Shown here one piece after another: positions 1-13,051 of a DNA stretch of 64,000 bases. The first letter of the stretch is position 1. Every line of letters begins with the position of its first letter. The stretch comes from Plicaturopsis crispa FD-325 SS-3 (taxonomy: Eukaryota; Basidiomycota; Agaricomycetes; Amylocorticiales; Amylocorticiaceae). The notes below the pieces were generated by a model. The model searched no databases. It saw nothing but the letters and a program-made list of their open reading frames with translations, and was not told the DNA's origin. Position numbers and translations under genes: made by a program. The stretch covers positions 1,483,942-1,547,941 of the forward strand of contig KN832558.1 in the NCBI GenBank assembly GCA_000827205.1. The letters are read 5' to 3'.

Positions 1-830
1 TTTAAATATTTCCTTCAACTTTTTGTGTTTCAAATCTCAGTAAACATTAAGAGAATTTCCATTAGAAAAACGGGGTTAGTTCTGCAACTTGGAAAATTTC
101 CATCATGTTTCCTACAGAAAAAGTATGGCAAATACTATGGGACTTTTTCCACGTTTTTTCCAGGGCATTTAAGTGGGAAAAACATGCCAGTTTTCTCCAA
201 GTGCCTTACTGTGTTTGTCTTGCTTTTTTCCGGTAACAAAATCTTGGAAAAGGTAGAATATATTCTACCAAAAAAAGCATTTTTACAACAACATCTCGTT
301 TCTCTGTTATGTCTTCCAAACATATGGGGGCAATTTGTTTTGATAGACGTTCACATTTATACGGAGAACAAACTTTGGAAACATGTTTTCCTTTTCCATC
401 ATTTTTTTGGTGGAAACATCTGGAATATATTTATTGCAGTGTTTTATTTTCCCCAATAATTCCCCCGGAAAAACCGTAGAAACCTCAAAGTGGAGTGGCT
501 CTCGTTTTTCTCAACTAAGTCCCAGGGAAAAATTTTGAAACAGACACAGCTTTTGTCTGAGACAATATCATGGACATTATGCTTCAGCTTATCCCTCTTG
601 TTTCCAGCAGAAAAATCTTGCCAGATCATAGGATATTTCCCACAGAAACATCAAAGAGATATGCAGCCAAAGTGACAAACAACATGTCACACTATTTCCG
701 GCAGATTCACGAGAGACAGTTTTAAATCCTGCTGCTCGGATTTTTCCGGCAGAAAACAGATGGAAACACCTTGTGTCTTTCTGCACTATCTTCCCCAATT
801 TTTCTCAGGGAATTATCGGTGTATGCACCC
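1..830. repeat. AT-rich tract with dense TTTTCC / GGAAAA motifs
   Basis: This stretch is far richer in A and T than the rest of the window. Short motifs of the form TTTTTCC and GGAAAA recur in both orientations every 30-60 bases, often as loose palindromes such as TTTCCGGCAGAAAA. No convincing gene is present: the open frames have biased Phe/Lys-rich translations. The pattern resembles the subterminal motif field of a DNA transposon whose other part lies beyond the window edge, but no terminal repeat or target duplication is visible here, so that remains inference. Confidence 0.5.
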
Positions 831-912
831 GGTGAATGCTACAAACGGAGATACAAATGGATCAGGTATACGGATTCAGAGTTCGAAGATGGATGAAGGG
901 TGCCTTGGATAT

Positions 913-2950
913 TTACTCGACATAGTTTTCGGAACCTGCTGAATAGCATGCCTTCGGTTTATACTTGAGTGCTGCGTCCGACATGCGCTGCTTCACAGTG
1001 ACGTGAAAGTTTGGGCGTGCGTCTGTAATGAGTCGCCCTTTGCCTATAGGTAGCATCATACAATCAGCGTCGCATGGCTAGAGAGATACGCACAAGGACC
1101 TACCAAGATGGCATCTAGCGTCGAGAAACATGTCAGCTCCCATGAGTACGCCGGGGAAGTGATGCGACTTACTCAAACTTCTTGTGCCACACGCCGTCCA
1201 TGTCCTGCCACGTATACGTGAGCGGGATGATCTCGAGCAGCCACCATATCCACTTGATCTTCAGCTGGTCGTGCAGCGGCTGCGTCGCGTCCTTCGCGTC
1301 GAGCTCTAGCTCTACCGGGCCCGCGCTCGTGGAGGTGGCAGGCGGGAACGTCGTCGTCGGGACTTTCATGCGCGCCAAGGCATTCTCATCGAACTGGATG
1401 CCGCACTCCGACGCCATCACCTCGCGCACCATCCAGCGGAGCGTGATTTCGGCCAGAGATAGCTGGGTATCGTCCGGCACGGCGCCTCCGCCGACATCTA
1501 GGAGGATTGGGGTGTCAATCATGATGACATCTGGGGAAATGGGATAAAATACCGCTGTGACAACCAGAGAACCACACTTCGAGTACATCGGTTTGAGGCG
1601 TCGCGCTTAGGCTGAATCTGGACGTTGATGTGTCCCCTTCTTTCTGCTCTTGCTCTCTCTTCTCCTTTTTGATGACAGACCACGGCTTCATTGCGCTAGC
1701 GGTCTTTCCTTCCGTTGTGTTCGACGGCGTGACGACAGGGCTGGCGTGTTCAGGATCAAGAGCTACGGCTTTGGCATTCGGACCGGGACGATGGTAAAGA
1801 TTGGGCCTAAACTTAGCACGGTGCTGGTTTTGATCATGAGCGGCGATGAATTGAGATGGCATGAAGAGAATGTTTACTTCGTCGAGAGATAGTGCATGCC
1901 GGAACGTTTTGATATCTCTGTTCGATTCTACAAAGGGCAGGCTCCGACCCATCACAACCCCAACACTTGCAACGGTGTCCCTGATTCGGAGCATTTAAAT
2001 CAGTATGCAACGCACCCGCAAGACTGAGTAGATTTACCAAACGCCGACAAATTCGATTTGGACTGATTGACAAAATGTTTCTTTGAACCCGGCGGCCAAT
2101 TCGTCAGCTGTGGAATGGTCTTTCAGTCACGTTGAACAAGGTTAGGGAGGCACGGAGGTTACAATTTGAGCTTGTACTCTTGAAAAGCTTGTAGGCAAAC
2201 GCTATTTGCTGCTGATTATCTCTAGGAAGAAGGCCGACCTGAGACGATACGAAAGTCAGAAGTGATCGGGCGATCGGCGGAATCCTAACAGGCATCGCAT
2301 ACTTTGAGAAGCATCCCAGCAAGAGCTCTGCGAGGCGTTAGTGAACTGGTCGTGTGAACGCAGATATAACCAGCTACCTAGCCGTGTAGGCCCCACGAGA
2401 GAACCCTGTATTTGTTCAGCAACGTACAACCACCATATATTGATGAGGAGGGCTCACCAAATAGACAAATTTTGTCGCCGACACGATAGTTTTGCATGAG
2501 AAACTCGTAGCCGTCCATGACATGTTGATCAAGATACCTATTGTTAGGATTCAGTCCCGGGAGTCAAGGCGAACAACAAACGTTCGAACCATGCGATAGC
2601 CTCGTCCAAGACTGCCGCTGCCCATCCGAACAAGGGAGAGACCACGCCAGGCTTGAAATACGTGCCCACGCCTGCCTGGTAGTAGCATAGCTGCTCCTGA
2701 GTGCATCCGAGTGAGATGGGCGTTGTTGGACCGACAAAGAATGGGGTGCACCTGGAAGTCATCTTTCTTCAACAGCGCGAAAAGCTTGACTACATTGGTG
2801 TTCTGTATCGTATGAACGCGTCAGAGCGATACATTGTTCAATACCATGGATCCTCACCTCATCGTCAAATTGATTGCTGGTGCCGTCAAAACACAGAACG
2901 AGGGTCCTGGGTTTGCGGATGTCGTTGTTGGAAGTGTCTCCGTCCGACAT
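913..2950 (-). CDS. DUF2235 alpha/beta-hydrolase family protein
   Basis: The multi-exon minus-strand gene begins at the ATG at 2950 and ends at the TAA at 913-915. The N-terminus carries the family signature RTLVLCFDGTSNQFD. Later exons give YYQAGVGTYFKPG, the nucleophile-elbow region GFSRGAYTAR, GLLPRDNQQQ, DTVASVGVVMGRSLPF and VWFSGCHSDVGGG, ending in PNFHVTVKQRMSD and ALKYKPKA. These blocks follow the order of the fungal DUF2235 family, which is related to bacterial Tle1-type phospholipases; the Ser of GFSRG is the expected nucleophile. The substrate in fungi is not known. About eight short introns break it, and every block stays open, so it looks functional. It is divergent from the MFS gene across an 850-bp spacer. 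Confidence 0.85.
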
Positions 2951-3800
2951 CGTGAAAGTGAAGGTGGGGGATCAAGCACCACACCGATTGTTATATATGG
3001 GAGTGCCCAGCGGTCGGAGGATAGTAAACCGAGCGGCGTTTTTGGAGACGGCAGGGGGACAGGGAGCGGTCTGGGAGATAGACGTCAAACGTTCGTCCAG
3101 CGCTGTGCAAATGCGAACCGGAATTCAAAATCGCTCACATGCGTTCACATGTGATGTCTGCCATCGCTGTTGAGACGTCGAAGACTCTGAGCATCTCGTT
3201 CTCAGAAAAAGCTTCGCCATTCGACGCGTACGGTTGCCAAGGATGTTCGGGAGGTTTTCGAAAGGCAGACAGCGGGATCCATTTGGCAGTCCGTCCAACT
3301 GAGCTATTTCTAGCGTCAATAAAGCTCAGCGGTCAGACGAAGAACCGGTGGGTACTAGTAGGCAGCATAGCAGTCGACCCGAACAAGCCATAAAAATCGT
3401 AGTCTTAGCGGCGCGGCTATGATCGCATGCAGGTGCTCATCTCATCTGGGGCTTTTGCTTCCGAGACGAGAGATTGCGGGGAAGTTGTGATGTCACGGCA
3501 AGTTATTCCGTAAAATACTTACTCAAGTCTCATTCACAGTCTTCGCGTTATCGCCTTGAAAATTTGAACAGGTCGTTGACAAGCTAACGCGTGGCAGCAG
3601 CGATCCTACTCACTCTGTGTAGGAGTGTGGGCTCCCGTTTTGGACAAACGTTGCTGATTGCGGCTAGCAGTACTAGGTGGTCATATTGGTGAGTGTTCGC
3701 TAGCCCAGGATCCCGTCCATGATCTCGGAGCTAAGGAGCCTTCAAAGTTACCGAGTAACCACTCGAGACTCGGAGACGACTGAACCCTGGCCATCCAAAT
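2951..3800. other. Divergent intergenic region
   Basis: The spacer lies between the start codons of the DUF2235 gene (-) and the MFS gene (+) and must hold both promoters. A TATA-like stretch lies near 2990, about 40 bases upstream of the DUF2235 start. Short open frames here show no conserved features. No repeats or RNA genes were seen. Confidence 0.5.
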
Positions 3801-5978
3801 ATGTCGATCACCAATGCACTCGAAACTCACGCCGCTGTCGAGAATGCGACACCAAGAATACACATGACGATAGAAACTACTACTGACAATGCCGGGAGCA
3901 TAGAGCTATCCAACGTCCATCGTGTAGGCCCTAGAAAGTTGGCGACCATGCACAACGGTGTGTCCTCGGAGGACGGAGCCGTAGGAGGTGAAACTGTGGC
4001 TGCCAACCTTTCTGCACTATCCAGCACTGCAGAGGATACACTGGCCGGCGTATCTCCATCTCAAGAAAAAGATTTCCGTCGAAAGATGATACTCCACTTT
4101 TCAGCTCTCGCATTTTCGATGTTTCTTGAGGGCTGGAATGACAGTACCATCGGACCATTGTTGCCGTCCTATCAGGAATTCTATCATGTGAGTATCTTCC
4201 GGTTGCTTCTACAGAGCTACTCATACTCACAGTGATCTCTCACACAATTCAGGTAGGATTTGCCGTCGTTTCGATGCTCTTCGTGCTCACATGCGTGGTC
4301 GGTTCTCATTCTCCGTGACTTATTCAAAGAAGAGAACTGAAAGTCACTCCACAGGGCTTTTTAACTGGCGCATGTGCGAACGTATACCTTAGCGATAAGC
4401 TTGGCTTTGGAAAGGTGAGAACTGCCTTATCCTAGGTGTGAGGATGTGCTCATACAGTTTATAAGGTCATTGTCCTAGGTAGGACAACAACTTGTCTCCT
4501 GGACGCAGAAATCTGATTCAGAGTTTAGCGGCAAGCGTCCAATTGGTAGCATACGTTATACAATCCACCGCATGCCCGTTCCCCGTTATGGTTGTGGCCA
4601 ATGCCTTCAGTGGCTTTGGCGTAGCTATTCAGGTACCTCGTACGCGTCCCATCTTTAGTAGAACACTGAAGGAGACGTCTTCCACAGAATGCTCACGCGA
4701 ACGCCTTCGTTGCAAGCACGAAAGGTCGCTCATTCACCAAATTGGGCTTATTACACGCATCTTACGGTATGGTACAGTCTTACTAGTGACGAATATTCGA
4801 ACTGATGGATGAGTTATTTGCAAGGGGTCGGTGCCCTCGTTGCGCCCCTAGTAGCGACTTCGTTCTCCACCACTCGTCACTGGTGGTTCCACTACTTAGT
4901 GTCATTGGGATTTTCCGTGGTAAACATTGCGGTACTTGTCTCGGTTTTCCGATTTAGGCAGCAAGACGGTCAGTACGGACAGTAGGATTTGTTTTCATGC
5001 GGCTGATGTGCTGTGCATCTCAGCTGTTCTGGCAGAGGCCGGAATGGCACCTTCAGAAACTGGAACAGAGACGACCAGTAAGCTCCGACAGATATTTGGC
5101 ATCCGAACCGTCCACTTCTTGGCCCTCTTCTGCTTGCTGTACGTTGGCGTCGAAGTGACTGTCGGTGGTACGGAAATCTGCACTGCTATTCTCCCTCGCC
5201 TGGTAGCTAAACAGTCACCCTAGGGTGGATCGTGACATTCATCATCAAAGTTCGGGGCGGGGGCCCCAGTGCGGGGTACATATCGTCAGGATTCTGGGCA
5301 GGTAAATCACCGGTGGCTACGGCATGCGCCAGAACTCACACTGCCTTCAGGCATAACGCTTGGGCGCGTAAGCCTTATCTGGTTAAACCGCAAGGTACGT
5401 GCCTCCGTTCACTTCCAGAACCGTGCCTAACCAATGTCTAGGTCGGCGAACGGCGCATCCTATTTGTCTACGCGTTACTAGTCATAGCGTAAGTGCTTAA
5501 CGCCACAGTATTCTTATGAATGGTCTTGCTAACATGGATGTCGTAGCTTGGAGATCACTGTCTGGATGGTCCCCTCTCTCATCGAGAATGCGGTCGCAGT
5601 AAGATCGGTCATTCGTAGTGGTATCACCCTTCGCTTACCACGTTCTCCTAGGTGGCAATCATGGGCGTTCTCCTCGGACCCATGTACCCCATCCTCGTTA
5701 ACCACGCTATGCGGATTCTCCCCGCGTGGCTCCTCGCCGGGGCCGTTGGCTGGATCGCTGGATTTGGCCAGGCAGGCTCCGCCATATTCCCCTTCTTCAC
5801 AGGGCTGATCGCGTCGAAATACGGGATCAGTTCTCTTCAGCCTACGTACGTGTCAAAAACTGCCTCCCGGTCCAGTGGACGCTAATCGGCGTGCCGTCTC
5901 CTGGTATATAGCCTAGTAGGCATGTCGGGCGCCATGCTTCTCATGTGGGCCACCGTCCCGAAAGCTCGACGCGAGTGA
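3801..5978 (+). CDS. Major facilitator superfamily transporter
   Basis: The gene starts at ATG 3801 with a polar cytosolic N-terminus of about 95 residues, then enters transmembrane helices (FSALAFSMFLEGWNDSTIGP and onward). Exons reassemble into a 12-helix protein through GFLTGACANVYLSDKLGFGK, VMVVANAFSGFGVAIQ, GVGALVAPLVATSF, FLALFCLLYVGVEVTVGG, GGGPSAGYISSGFWAG, VAIMGVLLGPMYPILVN and FGQAGSAIFPFFTG, ending at TGA 5976-5978. The pattern matches the basidiomycete MFS group annotated as Bsc6-like or general substrate transporters. The substrate cannot be predicted from sequence. About ten introns of 45-70 bp are used, and apparent stops fall inside them. It ends 173 bp from the 3' end of the convergent AMP deaminase gene. 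Confidence 0.85.
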
Positions 5979-6151
5979 TTTTTATTTAGTAGAGGCTTCG
6001 AGGAAAGATGGCCCTTCAGAGCTTCAGCGCTTCAGCGCCTCCGCCATTGTACAGATATATTCACAGTTCATGAATCATGATTCTACGCGAATGACCGTTC
6101 TAGATTTTTAGCGATGCTTGTACTTAAGTTACAATCAAGTTACACTGCCGT

Positions 6152-9100
6152 TCATTGCTTTTCCATGGCTCGAGCAGCAACAGCGTCTGGTGTTGGCAGT
6201 ACTGGTGTTGGTAGTACAGGGTGCATGTCGGATGCATGAGTATGCGTTTTGGAGCATATCATTGCGAGCTCATCTGTCAATGTCTGGTGCCGGTACTTCA
6301 GCCGAATATCTGGCACATTCGTCTATCGTAGACGTCTCAGATCGCTGACACTACGAATATAGTTTGACTTGTGCTCACTTTGTGTATATCGTTTCCGGCA
6401 GCTCCGGGGAGATACCATTCTCGCCCGAGCCAGTGTTGTTTCACCTCCATCTCGAATCCACTCTGGATGACCGAGTTTCGAGCCATCTCCGCGAGAGAGC
6501 TTTGGGGGAATTTGTAGATCTACAGATCTCGTATCAGGCATAGGCTCTGGCCCAGATAGCATAACTACTCACATGGGCCGCAACGCTGTATTCCTCCAAC
6601 AACGGTTCCTGTAGATGATGGGTTAGATACCATGCTGCACTTCTGGATGTATCACTCCCACCTTGGTGAAGTGGAACTGGAGGGGATCGTCAGTACTCAA
6701 GCTAACATTGAGCCCAGTCTTGAAGAAATCCGGGAGCGGATTGCGCTCATACGCTAGGAAGAGCGCATTGTTGCTCAGCGGACTCATGGCGAGGCCGATT
6801 TGCTTCAGGTAGAACAGATATTGGAGGGCGGGGACCTTGCGCAGCAATATCCCATGGGAGATCGAGTGCGACGTGAGGTAGGCCGACGTGAGGTGGTCGG
6901 TATCTCCCGCTTCTCCGCAGTGCGGTCGGAAAACAAAGGTGCCTACGATGTGAGGGTGAGTCATGCTAGCGTCTGCATCCGTTTATGGACTTACAGAAAC
7001 CCCGTGCTCTCCGCCAGTTGTTGAGACTGCTCATATTGGCATACATATAATAGATCCTTCGAGCGGAAAGTTGTCAGAAACCGAGCCTCGGAGAGATGCC
7101 AAGGACTTACCAGTAAGAATATGGAGGGGATTGGGGAGTGTCCCACAGGCGTGGGTAAGGGAATTTTCTGTGTATGCGTCTTTCGCTTTTGGATTCATCG
7201 TCGACGGTGTCGAACCCGATGACCCTTTGGAGGAAAACGTGGAGTTCCGGATGGGATTTCGGGTCCTTGGTAACCTCGAAGAGTGGCTTGAACACATCTG
7301 GGCACGCATTAGCTAAGATACCTTGAGATGAGCAAAATTGGCTGACTCCGGACAATGTCTTCGAAGGTCTTGATCGAGCCGTTGGCCTTGTAGACGTCAT
7401 ATAGACGAGGGACTTGAATAAGCCATCGGACGTTATGCGAGTATAGTTTGTGGTTGACAATCCACTTCGCCAGCTTGTCCCATTCATCGGCATTCCGTCC
7501 ATAGATACTAATGCGCCACTCGCAGTTCTGTAAGGCCAAGATTAAGCATAACACACTGTGTTGACGCGCACGACGTATAACGTACCTGGTATTTGCTTTG
7601 TTCAAGATCGACCATGACCTCTGCAACGAGTTCAGCGATACATACACTTTGTGACGGAATCGACATGTACCTTTGGTGACCTCGGCTAGATACCGTCCTC
7701 CGATGAAATTGTCGGTTTTGAGGAAGATTTCTCTCAGCCGCGATTCACCAATGGGGTTGTACTTCAAATTGAATTTATCGAACCTATGGAACGAGTCTTG
7801 GTGTGCGTGCATGTCGAGGGTGTCTATAGATAGGTCGTATGCGGTTAGGTTCAACGACTGGAAGACCTGTTCTAGAGTCATCTCGTGGCCGTCGCGGAAC
7901 ATCACGACGTCCTACGCAAATTTAAATCTCAGAGTGTGTTGTGTGGGGAGTCGTATGGCGTACCTGAGGACTCCTTTTCATTTTAGACTTGATAAAGCGG
8001 AGGAGATGCTTTTGGTTCATGCTACTTGAATGGTGAACGTGGGTGTCCACTTTTCGAAGGTTATAGAAGTCGCTGCATTTTCTGTCATCTACTGTGTCTT
8101 TTGCTGTGGTTCCGGTACACGTACCGATGTGGAACACGCTACATGACAATGCATAAGTGCCCAGCACATTGACAGGCACATAAATCTGACGCACCTTCAT
8201 ATCTGCGAGCTCTTGGTACTCATGCAGGAGACTGTACATCTCGAATTTACTTGTCAAGTATTTGAGCCTTCGGAAGGCGAAGCTCTTTGACGGGCCATCT
8301 GCAATAACACCCAGGACGTAGTCAAGATCCACAAAATATTCGCGGATACTGGGAATGTCGTAAAGAGGTTTTTTGTCTTCGGCTAACACACCGTCATTAT
8401 CAAAAGCTGCGATGAGATATATGAGATGAAGTATACCTTTGGCGCTTTCGTACACTTGGAAAACACCCGTGTCGTCAATTTCAAACTCCCAAGGATGTTC
8501 GCCGGGAATGGGGCAGTCCTCGAATACGAATTCTTCCTCGGAAGATGGCGAGTGGTCTTTTCCGACTAGCTTGTGCTTGTCTGTCCAGTGCCAATGGGGC
8601 GGCGGAGGCCGAGGATATATGCGCCAGGGCTCAAATTGTTCTGACGGTGGCTGACTAGAGGCGTAATTCGCATCCGGGCGTACGCCAGAGACATCGGCTA
8701 TTCCCTCTTCCAATCCCTGAAACTGGCCGTCATAGTCTCTGGGATTATCGCCTAATCTCTGCTTGGACTTGCACATATACTTGTCTCGCAGATCGAGACA
8801 TTTCTGGAACGATTGGAAAAGCGATGCAAGCTCGGATGCTAGGGTCGCGTCTCGACGCGGGAAAATAAAGGGTTAGTTGCGCGTAAGGATGGATAACGTA
8901 GGATATTCACCAGCTTCACGCGCCTCCGTCTGTAGTTCTGCTTCTTCCTCTTCTACGACAGCTTCAGAGTTGTCAGTGGGGTCGGCTGCTGAAGATTTGG
9001 GTCCGGGGCCGTGCAGACCACTGAGGTGGAAGCTGCCAGCATACGACGATCCAGCATCAGACGTGGTATCGGGGACCAGCCTGGGGGAGCCGATGATAGA

Positions 9101-9460
9101 GACCGGCTTCACTGCATCACTCGCAGCGGCGGAACCGCGTCGGTTCGCCCAATACTTTTCTTCGATCTGAGAGTGTGACAGATCAGTAGGTATACCTTGC
9201 GCAAGATCTCGTAGGACGTACGTGTTGTAGATTTTTCTCATCGTTGTAACCGAAGAACCCGTCCCTGGTTTCCGGTATGGAGAGCCCTGGTGTGGATCCA
9301 CCATGGTCGGCGAGGTGGGTACTCAGGGAAGACCGTTCGGTTCCAAGATGTTGATCCTTGGATCCTGACTCGGGAACGGTGTCGAGAGGCATGGGGGACA
9401 AAGGATCAAATGGCTGGCGCCTTTGCAATACTTGACTTGCACTAGTGAAAGTTTCAATCT
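6152..9460 (-). CDS. AMD1: AMP deaminase, 5' end cut off by the giant transposon
   Basis: The enzyme converts AMP to IMP in the cytosol, in the purine nucleotide cycle. Clear family blocks run N- to C-terminal: [34 protein letters not shown], the zinc-binding [95 protein letters not shown] and [12 protein letters not shown]. The last exon reads [18 protein letters not shown] and stops at 6152-6154. Exons are separated by about ten short introns. The reading frame continues upstream into the flank at 9461, where the 41-kb transposon is inserted, so the native start and promoter now lie on the far side. An in-frame ATG at 9557 inside the transposon end could supply a substitute start. The catalytic body looks intact. 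Confidence 0.93.
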
Positions 9461-9463
9461 TTA
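9461..9463. repeat. Target site duplication, left copy (TTA)
   Basis: TTA directly abuts the CACTGGAGG terminus on the left. The same TTA follows the matching CCTCCAGTG terminus on the right at 50704-50706. A 3-bp duplication with CACT(A/G) ends is diagnostic of the CACTA/EnSpm (CMC) superfamily. Confidence 0.85.
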
Positions 9464-10655
9464 CACTGGAGGAAAAACAGCTTGGAACGGCCCGTTCCAG
9501 CCTGACAACATTTGAATCCCAGTAAAATTGTTTTCGGCCTGTTTTAGGCCGATCCATACTGAATACAGTATTGTTGGGACCATCTTACCCCTTACGTTCC
9601 AGACTGAACACTTTATAAATTGAATCAGTTTATGGCTCTCCGTAGAAAACTGAAGACAGTGCGACTGTTTCCCATGATGCCAGTTCTACATCAACGTCGT
9701 TCCATTGTTGCTGGCACCATCTTGTAACGAGCGTCGCATCGGAATGGCACGGCAGTTTCCGATTTTACTGGCTTTGTTTTGGTACGGCGCGAATAACAAA
9801 CATCTCACGGGTATTGCCATCAAAGTGCAGATGCTGAGCCATCTCAGTAACCTTTTAAATGTAACGAGTGTGGATCCACTCGAAGCAACCTGAACACATG
9901 CAAATTGCGTTCATGTTGTTCCGACGAACTTCAGGCGTAAGCCAGTCAAACTGTGGCCTCGCAGACATTGCTAACGAAGATCGTGTTTCCAGCCTGATAA
10001 GATTGATAATGGGATTATCTTGCAACCCCGCCACCCAACGCGTTTCTTCGGCCCGGTCCAATATTAATGGGACTACCTTGTTGCAAGGTGAGCCATTCCA
10101 ATGGCATCAACTTGGAACACGCCGCCCCAAGCAAGACCCAATGTGTGACGCGTGACTGAAATCCGGTCGGAATCTCTGCGAGGATTTCGTTCAGAATCCG
10201 GGCGACGAGTCTCACTCGAATCAGCGCGTACTTTGGTCGCCGAATCTCATCGGAGTACGAGGTCGTACTTTTGTGTGATTTTTGGCGCGAAATTTTTTGT
10301 TCTTACCGCACCGACTCCTCCTCGTGGTATAATACCACTTTGACATCGTTTCAGGTTGTCAGATAGCACGAGCATGCGTGCGCCCGACAGGTCGCGCCGT
10401 TCACGCCCTTTTCACCGACGCGCTCCTCGCGTTGCGCCTCCCCATCCAACGTCACGCAGATATGTTCTAGCTGCCTCTTTTACTAACCTTCAACCCTAGC
10501 TCGCCCACAATCCTATCTTTTCTAAGCGATTTTCTCCCTATTCCTGTCGTTTTTATGATCAATCAATTATGCAGCTTCGGAGCCCTACCCACCTCCCCAT
10601 ATTTCGCCCTGTAAAAATGCTACGCTGAGCGCTCCACACTTCAAGTCTCAAGCCT

Positions 10656-12581
10656 AGCTCACGGTAAGTATCCCTTCCCTTCTGCGTGCTGGCGCGTTAC
10701 TCACTTGCAGCGCGCGTTCGACCTGACCGAATCCTTCGTGCTCTCCTACGCGTTCTCTGCCAAAGTAGAAGTGGAAATCAGCTGTACAAATTTCAACGTA
10801 AGTTCTGGCATGATTTTCTTACCGTCGCAGTGCAGCTGACTCCGTTCGTCCAGCCCAAGCGTAACCTGGCCGCGTGACAAGATAGGACGAAGAGCGTATA
10901 GAAGCCAAGGTCTGACGGTTCCTTGAGAGGGCAGATGAAATAGCCATAGAGCTCTCTCTGAACACACGAGAAAAAATGTCAGTCCACGTACTCCGAGGAT
11001 ACGAGTGCGTTCTTTTACCGAGAATCCGTTGGCCCCTCCGGTGGAGCACTTGCGGCGAGCGTCTCCCACAAACGCACGGCTCCCGTCCGTCCAATATTAA
11101 CCTGGATACCACGAATTAAATGCGAGCGTCTCCAAATTATCGCTGTACTCTAACAGCACTGAATCCGACCGCATTTCTGGAGTTGCTACTTTAAAACTGT
11201 CTCGTTACTTCACTCGTGGGGTGGGCGAGGACCGACCTGGGGACATCCCGCTGCGCTCTCGGGTATGGCGCCACCCCGCCATAGTACCAGTCCGCCGTAG
11301 TCGCATTGCAATGCAAGGATGATTGCCTCTGCGCCCGACCCTGGAGAGCTGCCACCGACCGTCGAAGTCGGCCACAAGTTCTACTGGTGGTAATGCAGAA
11401 ATTACTCGATTTAACCGCCGTCAAAAATATGGTCGGAGTGTGGCCGGAATGCTGCCCAAAAACTTGAGTGCACGGGCATGTTCATCATCGAGGCTCTCGA
11501 AGGCAATATGGTGGCCTGATGATTTGCGAGTGAATCTGAAGGGCGTCTGAATACAAATGTGTATGCTGACCTTTCCGTCGGTCACTGGCACACCGCGCCT
11601 ACTTGTGCGACACTTCTTTACTATATGCTATGTTTTCGCGCGTCGTTAAAAAGTCTTGTATTCCAATGGGCTGTCTCGCACCGATTATCCTGCAGCCGTC
11701 CTCACTGCCCACCTTCCCCGTTAGATCTGGTGAAAAACTCTCCCCGCGCTGCCGGCTCAGACGTCGAATACCGAAAGACGTGGCGGGCCGTCTTGGGCCC
11801 AGTCGCCTGCGAGAAAAAGTCGACTCTCAGCTATCCACCCCTAGCCGCCGCCACAGCGATAGCCGCCTCCGATAGCTTGTTCGTGTGGAAACCAGTACGC
11901 CTACAGACTTTAGTCGGATTCACAGATGAACCGAGGTGGAAATACCTAGAACGAGCAAGCCTAACGTCGGGACCCTAACCCTGCTCGCGATGGTACGCAT
12001 GAATACAATCTATCACCTGCAATCGCTTCCCCGGGCACGACCGGTACACCCGTTCTAGATCGACGATGATACGGGAAGGCCAATGGTGCATTGCGCGGTG
12101 ATTTGTGACTGAAAGAGCTGACGGCGAGAAGGTTATTGACTTGGAGCGTGAGCGGAGAAGACGAGGACCGTACGCGGGACGAACAAACGCCTTACGAAAG
12201 CTGTGGTCTTGGGATAATCTGGAGGAAGCAGAGAGAACAGCTTAAGTGCGCGAGAGCGAATGTCCAAGTGTTGCGAGGAAGGCCGAACAGACGTCGGCCA
12301 GTGACTTGAACTCGACGCGCAGAATGAAGGCAAAGACCTCAGCGACGTTCCTCGTCGTGTCGTATTGGCATCGCGTAACCAAAACGTCATCTTGGGAGCA
12401 GCGCTTGCTTATGTTTTCAGCACGATGAAGGCAGGCGACCAGCAAAATACCCAGGCTGTGTTTCATGAGGCTACAGTGCTGAGCGCTCACCCCCGTTCGT
12501 CGTAATCGCCGCCGCGCTTTTTTTCCGCAACAGTTTTGATGGCTTTTACCTACATCGAACGCCAGACTGGTTCCAACGGTC
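10656..12581 (+). repeat. Left-arm-specific segment with diverged tandem duplicate
   Basis: The segment replaces a 382-bp unrelated stretch of the right arm (49073-49454). About 0.9 kb of it (roughly 11560-12430) is an old, diverged copy of the adjacent block 12880-13740. Shared stretches include CCCTGCTCGCGATGGTAC, GACGTCGGGACC and GTCGTATTGGCATCGCGT in the same order. The left arm therefore carries two tandem versions of a unit of about 1.3 kb, one intact and shared with the right arm, the other decayed and unique. Confidence 0.7.
11758..12091 (-). pseudogene. Decayed paralogue of the TIR-borne 101-residue gene
   Basis: Read from the ATG at 12091 on the minus strand, the translation parallels the intact gene at 13052-13411. 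It gives DLERVYRS for ELGRVYQS, AYHREQG for EYHREQG, TGFHTNKLSEAA for TGFHINKLSGAA, and ARHVFRY for THHVYRY, with an intron at the same place. In-frame stops follow HREQG and GPDV, and another follows AARGG, so this copy is dead. Similarity at the protein level across such divergence is the best evidence that the intact copies were under coding constraint. It lies only in the left arm. Confidence 0.6.
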
Positions 12582-13051
12582 GTATGAGCATGCCACGGTA
12601 CTTTGATTATGCATCACAAATTTCCAACCTTTCATTTCCACTGCGGGTAACACAGAAAGCCCTCCGTGTCGAAAATGCCGGCAGAAATTCGCCAGAATCT
12701 TGCATTTACCCGTTTAAGCGCAAGTTCGACAGGCTCTCAGTATTCTGACCTAAATATCTGCGAGTGAATGCTCTGAACGCGAAGCCTGATACGCATGTAC
12801 TGACCTCTTCGATAAAAGACGGGTTCCAGCAGCCGTTTCGTGCGCGGCCGATGCCCGACGCCACCTATGTTTGTGCAGTACTCGTTTGCTCACTGCGTCC
12901 CTCGGCGATGTCAAAAAACATGATATTTATTTGAGTTCTCTCGCACCAATATATTCACAGCCATGCTCGCTCCGTAATCGCACGTCCCGTCGAAAATTTC
13001 ACCGCGCCCAAGATATATGTTCGCCCTACGACTGCAAAGTCGGTCGATTTT

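Noticed and set aside
25-798. Several open frames of 60-144 codons in the AT-rich left edge
   Set aside because: Both strands are open, composition is Phe/Lys-biased, and short repeat motifs dominate; no coding signal.
11559-11978. 139-codon plus-strand frame in the left arm
   Set aside because: It is antisense to the decayed copy of the small TIR gene and has no counterpart in the intact units.
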